A stretch of DNA of 64,000 bases from JANPLD01 sp964445765 (lineage in GTDB: Bacteria; Pseudomonadota; Alphaproteobacteria; Rickettsiales; UBA8987), in the NCBI GenBank assembly GCA_964445765.1, contig CAYULD010000002.1, positions 310,001 to 374,000 of the forward strand. Reading direction: 5' to 3'. Within the stretch, counting starts at the first letter, position 1; each line of letters begins with the position of its first letter. This document shows, one piece after another, positions 24,120-32,851 of the stretch. The notes below the pieces were generated by a model that was not told the DNA's origin, did no database searches, and worked only from the letters and a program-made list of their open reading frames with translations. Made by a program: the position numbers and the translations under genes.

Positions 24120-25526
24120 ATGAGAAAAAAAACTGAAAAATTAAAATTTTTATCTTTCTTGGGTATATTTTTGCTATCAAGCAATAATTTTGCCTATGCA
24201 GATGAAGCTAAAAATTATTACATTGAACCTAAATCATATGCAACTAAGAGGGAAACTGACCCACCGCGTTATGTGAAAACTTTGGGTAAAACCACCTTTG
24301 AGCAATATAAGGATATAAATTGGCTTGATGTTGGCTTTGAAAATAGAACTCGTTATGAATATCGTGATAAAGATGTTAGAAGAAATGTTATAACGCTGGA
24401 TCAGCCAATATTAAATAGAACAAGGGTTTATTTTGGAGTTAAAGAGATTTTAGATCCATTCAGGTTTGTAATTGAACTTCAAGATTCAAGGGTGAATAAT
24501 AGTAAATTCCCTCGTGATGATAGAGATGTAAATGAATTTGAAATTTTACAGGTTTATAATGAACTTCTTTATCAAAATGCGTTTGGGGATGAAAAACCTT
24601 TTCGTGTAAGGCTTGGCAGGCAGGCTTTTGAGTTTCTTGATAGAAGATTAATAGCAAGAAATGAATGGCGAAATACTACCAATAATTTTGAAGGGCTTTA
24701 TGCAACATTAGGGCAAGAGAAAAACCCTTATCAGCTTGATATATTAGCACTTCAACCAGTGAGAAGGTTGCTTACTGAGTTTGATCAAAGAAATGAAAAT
24801 ATTTGGTTTTATGGCGGTATTGGGCATATCAGAAAGTGGAATGATATTATTACTCTAGAGCCATATTATTTAGGGCTTGATCAAGAGCAATCAGTAAACA
24901 CAACAAATAGGCAAATAAACTCATATGGTTTAAGGGGTTATGGATTATTTGGAAATAGTGGCTTTGATTATGATTTTGATGTTGTTTTACAAAGGGGTAG
25001 AGATAATAAAAGAAAAAATGATGCATTAGGTTATACAACTGAAATTGGCTATAGTTTTAACCATAATTGGAAACCAAGAGTAAGCCTAAATTACGGCTTT
25101 GGTAGCGGTGATGAAAACCCTAATGATTTAGAGAATAATAGATTTGAGAGATTTTACGGGTTTGCAAGGCCTTGGTCTAATAATGATTATTTTCAGTGGG
25201 AAAATTTGCACGCACCAAAATTTAGGGTTGAATTAACCCCAGATGATAAAAATAGGATAGATTTTGGCTATAATGGCTATTGGCTTGCAAGTGATAGGGA
25301 TAGATGGAATATAGCAAATGTAAGGGATACAAGCGGTAATAGTGGTAATTTCTTAGGGCATGAATTTGATATTAGGTATAGAAGTAGCATTACACCTTTA
25401 ATTAATACAAATATTGGTTACTCAGTATTTACGCCGGGTGAATTTACCAAGAATATGAAGAGCCAAGATACATCGCAATTCTTTTACTTTGAACTGAGTT
25501 TGTATCTGTTTGAAGATAAAAAGTAG
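24120..25526 (+). CDS. alginate-export (AlgE-like) family outer-membrane porin
   Basis: A 468-residue protein with an N-terminal signal peptide (to about residue 27, FAYA-DE) and a long alternating beta pattern ending in an aromatic strand (FFYFELSLYLFEDKK). Blocks such as RLGRQAFEFLDRRLIARNEW and a late GHEFDIRYRSSITPLINTNI with GYSVFTPGEF fit the alginate_exp family (PF13372), here used as a general outer-membrane channel family. The substrate is unknown. It stands alone behind a consensus promoter and ahead of the sulfate importer, so it might supply the outer-membrane step for sulfate or another anion; that is only inferred from position. Confidence 0.7.
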   Translation: MRKKTEKLKFLSFLGIFLLSSNNFAYADEAKNYYIEPKSYATKRETDPPRYVKTLGKTTFEQYKDINWLDVGFENRTRYEYRDKDVRRNVITLDQPILNRTRVYFGVKEILDPFRFVIELQDSRVNNSKFPRDDRDVNEFEILQVYNELLYQNAFGDEKPFRVRLGRQAFEFLDRRLIARNEWRNTTNNFEGLYATLGQEKNPYQLDILALQPVRRLLTEFDQRNENIWFYGGIGHIRKWNDIITLEPYYLGLDQEQSVNTTNRQINSYGLRGYGLFGNSGFDYDFDVVLQRGRDNKRKNDALGYTTEIGYSFNHNWKPRVSLNYGFGSGDENPNDLENNRFERFYGFARPWSNNDYFQWENLHAPKFRVELTPDDKNRIDFGYNGYWLASDRDRWNIANVRDTSGNSGNFLGHEFDIRYRSSITPLINTNIGYSVFTPGEFTKNMKSQDTSQFFYFELSLYLFEDKK

Positions 25527-25541
25527 AAATTACTGCATATT

Positions 25542-25624
25542 TGTCATCTTGAGCAAAGCGAAAGATCTAATAATCAAAAATTTAGATTCTTCCCCTTCGC
25601 TTCGCTCTAGGGGTCAGAATGACA
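25542..25624. repeat. TGTCAT...ATGACA dispersed palindromic repeat, copy 3
   Basis: It starts TGTCATCTTGAGCAAAGCGA and ends TTCGCTCTAGGGGTCAGAATGACA, with mutually complementary ends. It lies between the porin gene and the sulfate-binding-protein gene and is the best-preserved of the three copies in the window. Confidence 0.7.
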
Positions 25625-25693
25625 AAAATATGAAAGTAAAAAGATAAAGTAGAAATTTAACAATTTTAATATATATAAAAAAAGGGAGAATTT

Positions 25694-26713
25694 ATGAAAA
25701 GATTATTTTTAATATCAACTATTGCGTTAAGCATTTTTAATTCTGCAATAACAGAAAATAACTTTGCTAAAGCAGAAGATAAAAAAATTGAAATTCTTAA
25801 TGTTTCTTACGATCCAACTAGAGAATTTTATGAAGATTATAATAAAGTTTTCGCAAAATATTGGAAGGATACAAAAAACCAAAAACTAAAAATAGTTCAA
25901 TCTCACGGCGGTTCTGGCAAGCAAGCACGCTCAGTAATTGATGGTTTAGAGGCTGATATTGTTACCCTCGCACTTGCTTATGATATTGATGTAATTTTTG
26001 AAAAGGCTGGCTTAGTTGCAAAAGATTGGGAGAATAAATTTCCTAATTATAGTGCCCCTTATACTTCAACTATCGTGTTTTTGGTTAAGAAAAATAACCC
26101 TAAAAATATTAAAGATTGGGCTGATTTAGTAAAAGAAAATGTAAAAGTTATCACCCCTAACCCTAAAACATCTGGTGGTGCAAGGTGGAATTATATTGCA
26201 GCTTATGCTTATGCCCTAAAAGAATTTAATAATGATGAGGCCAAAGCAAAAGATTTCTTAAATAAATTATTTAGAAATGTGCCTGTGCTTGATGCAGGGG
26301 CTAGGGGTTCAACCACTACTTTTGCACAAAGGGGCATTGGTGATGTTCTAATAACTTGGGAAAATGAAGCTCACCTTGCAAAAGAGGAGTTTGGCGGTGA
26401 TAGATTTGAAATAATCTACCCTTCAATTTCTATATTAGCTGAGCCACCAGTTGCAGTTGTTGAAAAAATTGCCAAGAAAAGAGGCACAGAAGCTGTTGCA
26501 ACTGAGTATCTAAAATTTTTATATAATGAAGAATCGCAAAGAATTATTGCAAAACATCATTTTAGACCTTACGAGAAAAAAATTGCTGAGGAATTTTCAG
26601 AAAAATTTCCAGCAATTGAGTTAGTTACCATTAGAGATTTCGGCGGTTGGAATGATGTTCAGAAGAAACATTTTGACGATGGTGGCATCTTTGATGAAAT
26701 TATGAAAAGGTAA
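25694..26713 (+). CDS. cysP: sulfate/thiosulfate-binding periplasmic protein
   Basis: This is the periplasmic receptor of the CysPTWA ABC importer (the gene may equally be called sbp). A signal peptide (about residues 1-27) precedes the family's anion-binding segments: LNVSYDPTREFYEDYN, SHGGSGKQARSVIDGLEAD with VTLALAYD, and TPNPKTSGGARWNY. The length, 339 residues, is normal. A strong AAAGGGAGA ribosome-binding site precedes the ATG. It heads an operon with the two permeases and the ATPase, only 13 bases from the next gene. Substrate choice between sulfate and thiosulfate cannot be read from sequence. Confidence 0.94.
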   Translation: MKRLFLISTIALSIFNSAITENNFAKAEDKKIEILNVSYDPTREFYEDYNKVFAKYWKDTKNQKLKIVQSHGGSGKQARSVIDGLEADIVTLALAYDIDVIFEKAGLVAKDWENKFPNYSAPYTSTIVFLVKKNNPKNIKDWADLVKENVKVITPNPKTSGGARWNYIAAYAYALKEFNNDEAKAKDFLNKLFRNVPVLDAGARGSTTTFAQRGIGDVLITWENEAHLAKEEFGGDRFEIIYPSISILAEPPVAVVEKIAKKRGTEAVATEYLKFLYNEESQRIIAKHHFRPYEKKIAEEFSEKFPAIELVTIRDFGGWNDVQKKHFDDGGIFDEIMKR

Positions 26714-26726
26714 AATATATTTATTA

Positions 26727-27572
26727 ATGTTAGCGAGTAAGAAAATAAGACTTAAAAAACCAAGCGTTATACCGGGCTTTGGCATTACAATGGGCTTCAC
26801 AATCTTCTATTTGGGGCTTATTGTGATAATTCCACTCTCTGGGTTATTTTTCAAAACTGCACAAATGACCTTTGAACAGTTTTGGAACACCGTTACTGAC
26901 GAAAGAGTTGTAAGTGCATATAAAATTAGCTTTGGCTGCTCATTAGTTGCTGCTCTAATCAATGTAGTTTTTGGCACAATGCTGGCTTGGACGCTCACTC
27001 GCTATGATTTTCCTCTGAAAAAGCTGATTGATGCTATTGTAGATTTACCTTTCGCCTTGCCAACTGCGGTTGCAGGTATTGCCTTAACCGCTTTATATGC
27101 CCCAAATGGTTGGATAGGAAGGTATTTTGAGCCTTATGATATTATGCTTGCATTTAATCAAACTGGTATAATCATTGCACTAAGTTTTATAGGCTTGCCT
27201 TTTGTGGTTAGAACTGTGCAACCTGTTCTTGAAGATCTCAACCAAGAAATTGAAGAAGCTGCAAGCTCTTTAGGTGCAACTAGGTTTCAAACTTTTACTA
27301 AAATAATCCTACCTCATATCACGCCTGCACTTTTAACAGGTTTTGCAATGGCGTTTGCTAGGGCATTGGGTGAATATGGCTCAGTAATTTTCATCGCTGG
27401 CAATATGCCTATGGTTTCAGAAATTGTGCCATTATTAATTGTTATAAAACTTGAGCAATATGATTATACAGGTGCAACTGCAATAGCGGTTGTTATGTTG
27501 TTGGCATCTTTTATAATGCTGTTTGTAATTAACCAATTACAACGCTTAGAACAAAAAAAATTAGATAAATAA
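26727..27572 (+). CDS. cysT: sulfate ABC transporter permease CysT
   Basis: An inner-membrane permease of 281 residues with six or more hydrophobic helices. It carries the EAA coupling loop EEAASSLGATRFQTFTKIILP, which contacts the ATPase. It pairs with CysW to form the channel. The PFALPTAVAGIALTALYAP segment is typical of CysT/CysU. It lies four bases before cysW. Confidence 0.94.
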   Translation: MLASKKIRLKKPSVIPGFGITMGFTIFYLGLIVIIPLSGLFFKTAQMTFEQFWNTVTDERVVSAYKISFGCSLVAALINVVFGTMLAWTLTRYDFPLKKLIDAIVDLPFALPTAVAGIALTALYAPNGWIGRYFEPYDIMLAFNQTGIIIALSFIGLPFVVRTVQPVLEDLNQEIEEAASSLGATRFQTFTKIILPHITPALLTGFAMAFARALGEYGSVIFIAGNMPMVSEIVPLLIVIKLEQYDYTGATAIAVVMLLASFIMLFVINQLQRLEQKKLDK

Positions 27573-27576
27573 TAAA

Positions 27577-28419
27577 ATGCTAATCAAACCAATTACATCA
27601 GTTAGCGAAACAGGAATTGTGAGATTTTTAATCACGCTAATTTCTGTTTCATTCTTATTTTTACTTATTGGCTTGCCTGTTGCTGCGGTTTTTATTGAGG
27701 CATTTCGTAAAGGCTTTGAAGGTTATGTTGAAGGGATAAACCAAGATGATGCACTTTCAGCCATAAAACTAACATTACTGGTTGCGGTTATTTCTGTGCC
27801 TATAAATATAATCTTTGGAATTATTGCAAGCTGGGCTATTGCTAAATTTGATTTCGTTGGAAAACAACTTTTAATAACCTTTATTGATTTACCATTTTCA
27901 GTATCGCCAGTAATTTCTGGGGTGATTTATATTCTTTTATTCGGTGCACATTCCGCCTTTGGGCAATGGCTAATTGAAAATGATTATAGAATTATATTCG
28001 CTTTGCCGGGCTTGGTAATAGCAACTATTTTTGTAACATTCCCCTTCGTTGCAAGAGAGCTTATCCCTCTAATGCAAGAGCAAGGAACTGAAGAGGAAGA
28101 GGCATCAATTTTACTAGGTGCATCAGGTTTGCAAACTTTTTTAAGAGTTACTTTGCCAAATATTAAATGGGGCTTACTTTATGGTGTATTGCTATGTAAC
28201 GCAAGGGCAATGGGGGAATTCGGTGCGGTTTCAGTGGTATCAGGACATATAAAAGGTAAAACCACTACAATTCCGCTATATGTAGAAATTTTATATAATG
28301 AATATAATTTTGTTGCGGCTTTTGCGGTTGCTTCAATTTTAACTTTGTTAGCACTTGTAACGCTTGTTCTAAAATATTTACTAGAAGGTAAATATGAACG
28401 CGCAACTAACAAACATTAA
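27577..28419 (+). CDS. cysW: sulfate ABC transporter permease CysW
   Basis: The second channel-forming permease, 280 residues. Its EAA loop is EEEASILLGASGLQTFLRVTLP, and the segment LPFSVSPVISGVIYILLFG is characteristic of CysW. The GAVSVVSGHIKGKTTTIPLYVEI block near the C-terminus also fits. Downstream, cysA starts after 26 bases. Confidence 0.94.
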   Translation: MLIKPITSVSETGIVRFLITLISVSFLFLLIGLPVAAVFIEAFRKGFEGYVEGINQDDALSAIKLTLLVAVISVPINIIFGIIASWAIAKFDFVGKQLLITFIDLPFSVSPVISGVIYILLFGAHSAFGQWLIENDYRIIFALPGLVIATIFVTFPFVARELIPLMQEQGTEEEEASILLGASGLQTFLRVTLPNIKWGLLYGVLLCNARAMGEFGAVSVVSGHIKGKTTTIPLYVEILYNEYNFVAAFAVASILTLLALVTLVLKYLLEGKYERATNKH

Positions 28420-28445
28420 AAAATATAACAAGATAATAAATTTTT

Positions 28446-29615
28446 ATGAGCATAGTTGTTAAATCAGTTAGTAAAAAATTTAAGAATAATTTTATCGCTT
28501 TAGATAATGTTACGCTTAAAGTTGAACCGGGAGAGTTAGTTGCACTTCTTGGCCCTTCTGGCTCTGGCAAAACTACCCTACTTAGAATTATCTCTGGCTT
28601 AGAATTTCCAGATTTTGGAACTATTGTTCTTGATGGTAAAGAAGCTCACGATCAATCAGTTAAAGAAAGAAATGTTGGCTTTGTATTCCAACATTATGCT
28701 TTGTTTAAGCATATGACAGTTTTTGAAAATGTTGCCTTTGGCTTAACCGTTAAGCCTAAAAAGGAACGCCCAAGTAAAGAAGAAATTCAAGAAAAAGTTT
28801 TATCACTTCTTAGGCTTGTTCATCTTGATGCTTTTCACGATAGATACCCAAGCCAATTATCTGGTGGGCAAAGGCAAAGGGTTGCACTTGCTAGAGCTTT
28901 AGCGGTTGAGCCTAAAGTTCTTCTGCTTGATGAGCCATTTGGTGCATTAGATGCAAAAGTTCGTAAAGAGCTTCGCAGATGGATGAGAAAACTTCACGAT
29001 GAAATTCACATAACATCAGTTTTCGTAACTCACGATCAAGAAGAAGCAATGGAAGTTGCTGATAAAATTGTGGTGATGAATAAAGGAAGAATTGAACAAG
29101 TTGGCTCCCCAGAGGAGGTTTATAATAATCCTGCTAATTCATTTGTTTATGATTTCTTAGGCAATTACAACGAATTTACAGGCTGGCGTGATGATGAAGG
29201 AAACATTCATTTTCTTGATAGCGAAGTTAGAAAAACTACTACAGTTATTGAAGAATCAACGACCAAAAATATCATTGATTTTATCTCCAAAAAAGTTTTT
29301 GGCAAAAAAGAAGATGAAATTATAGTTGAAACTAAAATACCCACAAAAGCTAGACCAAAAAATATCAAAGAAATCAAAATTTATTGCAGGCCTCACGAGC
29401 TTTTTGTTAGCAAAAATAAAGCACCTGAGGAATATATTAAAGCCAAAATTACTCATATAAATAAAGCGGGCTCAATGATAAAGCTTGAGATGGAGGATAA
29501 AACCGGCAAGCTATTATTCGCAGAAATTGGTAGGCAAGTTCAAGAAGATGAAAAATTTAGTAAGGGTGATGAAGTTTTTCTCTATCCAAAAAATGTAAAA
29601 ATTTTTAATCAGTAA
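28446..29615 (+). CDS. cysA: sulfate ABC transporter ATPase CysA
   Basis: This is the nucleotide-binding subunit that drives sulfate import. Walker A GPSGSGKT is at 36-43, the Q-loop in VFQHYALF, the signature LSGGQ at 138-142, Walker B VLLLDEP at 158-164 and the switch His in VTHDQEEA. At 389 residues it is longer than most CysA. The extra length is a charged segment (about 259-308, including two Lys-rich stretches) between the ATPase core and the TOBE-like C-terminal domain (YCRPHELFV). Last gene of the importer operon; ymdB follows after 15 bases. Confidence 0.95.
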   Translation: MSIVVKSVSKKFKNNFIALDNVTLKVEPGELVALLGPSGSGKTTLLRIISGLEFPDFGTIVLDGKEAHDQSVKERNVGFVFQHYALFKHMTVFENVAFGLTVKPKKERPSKEEIQEKVLSLLRLVHLDAFHDRYPSQLSGGQRQRVALARALAVEPKVLLLDEPFGALDAKVRKELRRWMRKLHDEIHITSVFVTHDQEEAMEVADKIVVMNKGRIEQVGSPEEVYNNPANSFVYDFLGNYNEFTGWRDDEGNIHFLDSEVRKTTTVIEESTTKNIIDFISKKVFGKKEDEIIVETKIPTKARPKNIKEIKIYCRPHELFVSKNKAPEEYIKAKITHINKAGSMIKLEMEDKTGKLLFAEIGRQVQEDEKFSKGDEVFLYPKNVKIFNQ

Positions 29616-29630
29616 TCAAAATAAAATTTA

Positions 29631-30452
29631 ATGCGTCTTTTATTTTTAGGTGATGTAGTTGGCAAAGCTGGCAGAGATGTTGTTGCAAATCATTTATATC
29701 GCTTAAAAAAAGAATTAAGCATAGATTTTTGCGTTGTAAATGGTGAAAACGCCGCTAATGGCTTTGGTGTTAATGAGAAAATAATTGATAGCTTTATATC
29801 ACAAGGTGCAAATGTTGTTACTTGTGGTGATCACACTTTTGATCAAAAAGAAACCAAGTTTTTTATAAATAATCGCTATGAAATGTTAAGGCCACTAAAT
29901 ATGCCAACACAACTGCCGGGCAGGGGTTTTAATTTATATTCTGTGCAAGATAATAAAAAAATTTTAGTAGTGCATTTAATGTGCCAATTATTTATGAGAT
30001 TCCAAGTAAATTGCCCTTTTGAAGCTATAACAAACCTTCTTTCAAAATACCAATTAGGCAAAGATGTAAATTATATTTTTGTAGATTTGCACGGTGAGGC
30101 AACCTCAGAAAAAATGGCAATGGGGCAATATCTTGATGGTAAAGTATCTGCGGTTTTTGGCTCTCATACTCATATTCCAACCTCAGATGTGCAAATATTA
30201 CCAAAAGGAACGGCTTATCAAACAGATGCTGGAATGTGCGGTGATTATGATTCTGTTATAGGTTTTAGAAAAGATATTTCTGTTCCAAATTTTTTGAATA
30301 AAATTAGGGGTGAAAATAAAATGCAACCTGCTGAAGGTGATGGCACTTTATGTGGCACTTTCGTTGAGTTAGATGAAAAATCAGGCCTTGCCCTGCGTTC
30401 TGATTATATTAGAGTTGGCGGCAGACTCCGCCCTCATATACCTGTTTTGTAG
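29631..30452 (+). CDS. ymdB: YmdB-family metallophosphoesterase
   Basis: A 273-residue calcineurin-like protein of the YmdB family (TIGR00282-type). Metal-binding blocks are GDVVGKAGRD at the N-terminus, NGENAANGFG, CGDHTFDQKE and FGSHTHIPTSD; the GTAYQTDAGMCG block is diagnostic. Characterised members hydrolyse 2',3'-cyclic nucleotides and affect RNA turnover and biofilm behaviour in Bacillus. Its role in Alphaproteobacteria is less clear. It may be co-transcribed with cysA, but a functional link is not evident. It converges with the HExxH-protein gene. Confidence 0.9.
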   Translation: MRLLFLGDVVGKAGRDVVANHLYRLKKELSIDFCVVNGENAANGFGVNEKIIDSFISQGANVVTCGDHTFDQKETKFFINNRYEMLRPLNMPTQLPGRGFNLYSVQDNKKILVVHLMCQLFMRFQVNCPFEAITNLLSKYQLGKDVNYIFVDLHGEATSEKMAMGQYLDGKVSAVFGSHTHIPTSDVQILPKGTAYQTDAGMCGDYDSVIGFRKDISVPNFLNKIRGENKMQPAEGDGTLCGTFVELDEKSGLALRSDYIRVGGRLRPHIPVL

Positions 30453-30460
30453 ATTTATTG

Positions 30461-32221
30461 TTAGCGCTCATATGAATTTTTATTAACCTTGCCTGTTATA
30501 TAGTCGTATGTAATATGAGTAGTTTCACCTGTTTTAATATTTTTTATAAAAATATCCTTGCTATTTATATCTAAACAAGAGCCGTCTGATAATTTAATTT
30601 GACTAAGGGCTTTTATTTCTTCTTCTGTAAAACCATTTTTGGCAAATTCTAATGCAATTTCTACTATCTCATTATGGTTAGCTTTTTTTTCTGTATTAGT
30701 AATTAAATTAACCTTTTTGTTATTTGAATCATCCTTAAAAACAAATCCTGATTTAGAGTAAAACCCCTTTATTCTAATAAGGTTATTTTCTTTATTTATT
30801 TCAGTATCAATCTTGAATTCGTTTTTAAGAAAAGTTTGTAATTCTTCAAGTTTTTTTAACTCTGGTGAAGATATGAACCCATTTTTGGTTAATTCGTCTA
30901 TAAGTTGTCTAGCTTTAGATAGTTCAACATCCATATCAAAGCCGTTTTTGTTAATATCAAAAACCTCATTCCAATATGAGGCCATTTGATAATTAAAATC
31001 CTTTTCACTTCTTAGAGTCGCTTTCATTTGAGAATGTGTATTTTTTTGATGGTATTGTTTATGGTTGTCAGAATAAACAATAACATTAGCACCCTTTAGA
31101 TGGGACTCGGTAGTAACATATGAATCCCTATATATTTCTCTTCCAATTGAATTTAAGTATAAATTTTCTATATCAACTGAATGAGACTCACTGGGCAAAT
31201 TAACTCTTAATGCTGGATCTAGCATAAAGGAAAAGATTCCTGTGTAAGCTTTATGAAATTTAGGGTCAATTTCATATATAGATTTCATTTCACTTAAATA
31301 TTCCTTTCTTATTTCAACTTTTTTAAACTTTGCCTCTGGTGTGTTGTTAATGGCACTTATAACTAAGTTGCTTGCATATATATCCGGAGAATTTCTCATA
31401 CTGACTGGTAGATAATCTAGTTTCTTTCCTTCAACTTCATCTAAAGACTCAATAATTTTATATAAATCATCGTAACTTAAATCTTTAGACTTGAGTTTTT
31501 TTATATCTGCTTTTTCTAAGCTACTTGAGTAGGCATCTAATAATACTTTTATAACTTCTTCTCTTAATGGTCCTTTCCAAATTTTATGGAAATGCTCTCT
31601 CCTGAAATCTTCATTTTCGTATGAGTTACTAATTTCAGTTATTCTTTTTCTAGAAGTTTCAAATACATCTTTAATGTTAGGGCTATCTTTATTTTGTTTA
31701 TAATAAGCGTACAGTTCATCAAATTTTTCAAAGTTTGAAATGCCATCATCTATTCTATTATCTCCTACCTTATCTTTTGTATGATATTCATAAACTATAT
31801 GAGCTATTTCGTGAACTATAGTAAGGTCTAGTGATTGTGAAAATGAGCTGTAAGGAGATATTATTATTCTAGGTTCGGTGCCTTCAGGTATTGCTTCGTT
31901 AACATTACCAAATAGTATTTTAATTTTTTGCCCTTCAGGAAGATTAGGATCTTCTGATATAAATTTTTCAAGAAGCATTAGTTGTTCCTGAAAAACCCCA
32001 TTTTTTTCAAGTTTATCTAATTCATATTCGAAAGTAGGATTAAATGGTATTTTATTATCTGGGTAATATTTTTTAGAGTCTTTTAAGAATTCTTTAGGTA
32101 AAGGTTCATCTGAATATTCGCTTAAATCAAGTACACTCCTCCAGCTACAGAAGTTTTTATCTGCATTTTGAAGCTGAGATTGCAAGATTACTTGTATTAA
32201 AAACCCTATAACTTCCCCCAT
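30461..32221 (-). CDS. unrecognised HExxH (zincin-like) protein
   Basis: A 586-residue soluble protein that I cannot place in a named family. It contains HEIAH at residues 137-141 within a hydrophobic helix (LDLTIVHEIAHIVYEY), the canonical zinc-protease signature. About 28 residues later comes FEKFDELYAYY, whose Glu169 is a plausible third ligand, as in gluzincin-type and lethal-factor-like peptidases. The rest is charged and helical, with no signal peptide, membrane helix or repeats. It stands alone on the minus strand between ymdB and a tRNA gene. It could be a housekeeping peptidase or a secreted effector; the sequence does not decide. Confidence 0.5.
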   Translation of the reverse strand: MGEVIGFLIQVILQSQLQNADKNFCSWRSVLDLSEYSDEPLPKEFLKDSKKYYPDNKIPFNPTFEYELDKLEKNGVFQEQLMLLEKFISEDPNLPEGQKIKILFGNVNEAIPEGTEPRIIISPYSSFSQSLDLTIVHEIAHIVYEYHTKDKVGDNRIDDGISNFEKFDELYAYYKQNKDSPNIKDVFETSRKRITEISNSYENEDFRREHFHKIWKGPLREEVIKVLLDAYSSSLEKADIKKLKSKDLSYDDLYKIIESLDEVEGKKLDYLPVSMRNSPDIYASNLVISAINNTPEAKFKKVEIRKEYLSEMKSIYEIDPKFHKAYTGIFSFMLDPALRVNLPSESHSVDIENLYLNSIGREIYRDSYVTTESHLKGANVIVYSDNHKQYHQKNTHSQMKATLRSEKDFNYQMASYWNEVFDINKNGFDMDVELSKARQLIDELTKNGFISSPELKKLEELQTFLKNEFKIDTEINKENNLIRIKGFYSKSGFVFKDDSNNKKVNLITNTEKKANHNEIVEIALEFAKNGFTEEEIKALSQIKLSDGSCLDINSKDIFIKNIKTGETTHITYDYITGKVNKNSYER

Positions 32222-32660
32222 AAACTATAATTATAAATAATAGCTCAAAAAGGTTAATTTTTAATTAATATTAATTGATTATGTAGAATATAATTCAGAC
32301 TTGAGAGTTTATATTAAAAAAGATTAGATAATAATTAAAATATTATGCCTTTATCAAAGATATCCCGTTCGCATATCTGAAAAAAAATAAAAAGCCCCAA
32401 CCTAAATATTTTTCAACAATAATTAAGCAAAAAAGCCAAATTATTTAAATCTATATAAAATGCTTTAATTTCTGGCTGAAGAGCTTTTAATTACTTTTCT
32501 GTTAGAGATATTTTAGGGGGATATTTTTTGTTACAATGAATTTTTACCCCTAAATATCCCCCCCATAAAATTTGGATAACATAAGACGGCATAAAATCAT
32601 TTTGGATTAAAATAACTGCTTTGAGCCTAATTACAAGCACTTTTGAGAACAATATAAAAC
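32222..32660. other. non-coding spacer with one inverted repeat
   Basis: About 440 bases of AT-rich DNA without a convincing ORF separate the HExxH gene from tRNA-Thr. The only clear structure is GGGGGATATTT at 32516-32526 and its exact complement at 32552-32562, flanked by extra G and C on the two sides. The inverted repeat could form a hairpin with a 25-base loop. Nothing else is recognised. Confidence 0.5.
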
Positions 32661-32667
32661 TCTAAAA

Positions 32668-32743
32668 TGGTGCTACAGATGGGAATCGAACCCACGACCC
32701 CTGCATTACCAATGCAGTGCAACTACCCCTGTGCTACTGTAGC
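32668..32743 (-). tRNA. tRNA-Thr (anticodon GGT), CCA encoded
   Basis: Read on the minus strand, acceptor arms GCTACAG and CTGTAGC pair fully. The anticodon stem CTGCA/TGCAG holds loop TTGGTAA, and the T-arm is GTGGGTTCGATTCCCAT. Anticodon GGT reads ACC/ACU threonine codons, complementing the TGT isoacceptor at 23.8 kb. CCA corresponds to 32668-32670. Confidence 0.96.
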
Positions 32744-32762
32744 CTAATTCTAAATTTTATGA

Positions 32763-32790
32763 TTTATATAAATAAATTTTTTATTTTCAA
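32763..32790 (-). promoter_or_regulatory. candidate promoter for tRNA-Thr(GGT)
   Basis: On the minus strand TTGAAA (32785-32790) and TATAAA (32763-32768) are 16 bases apart, placing a start roughly 13 bases before the mature tRNA 5' end. The gap is shared with divergent parC. Confidence 0.4.
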
Positions 32791-32851
32791 ACTTAAATAT
32801 TTCTCTATTGTAGAAGCTCTAGTTTGAATATCTAAAAATAATTTTTACTTA

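Noticed and set aside
30461..32221. Phage or transposon protein, given its position next to a tRNA gene.
   Set aside because: No integrase, terminal repeat or tRNA duplication is visible, and the protein shows a zinc-protease motif instead.
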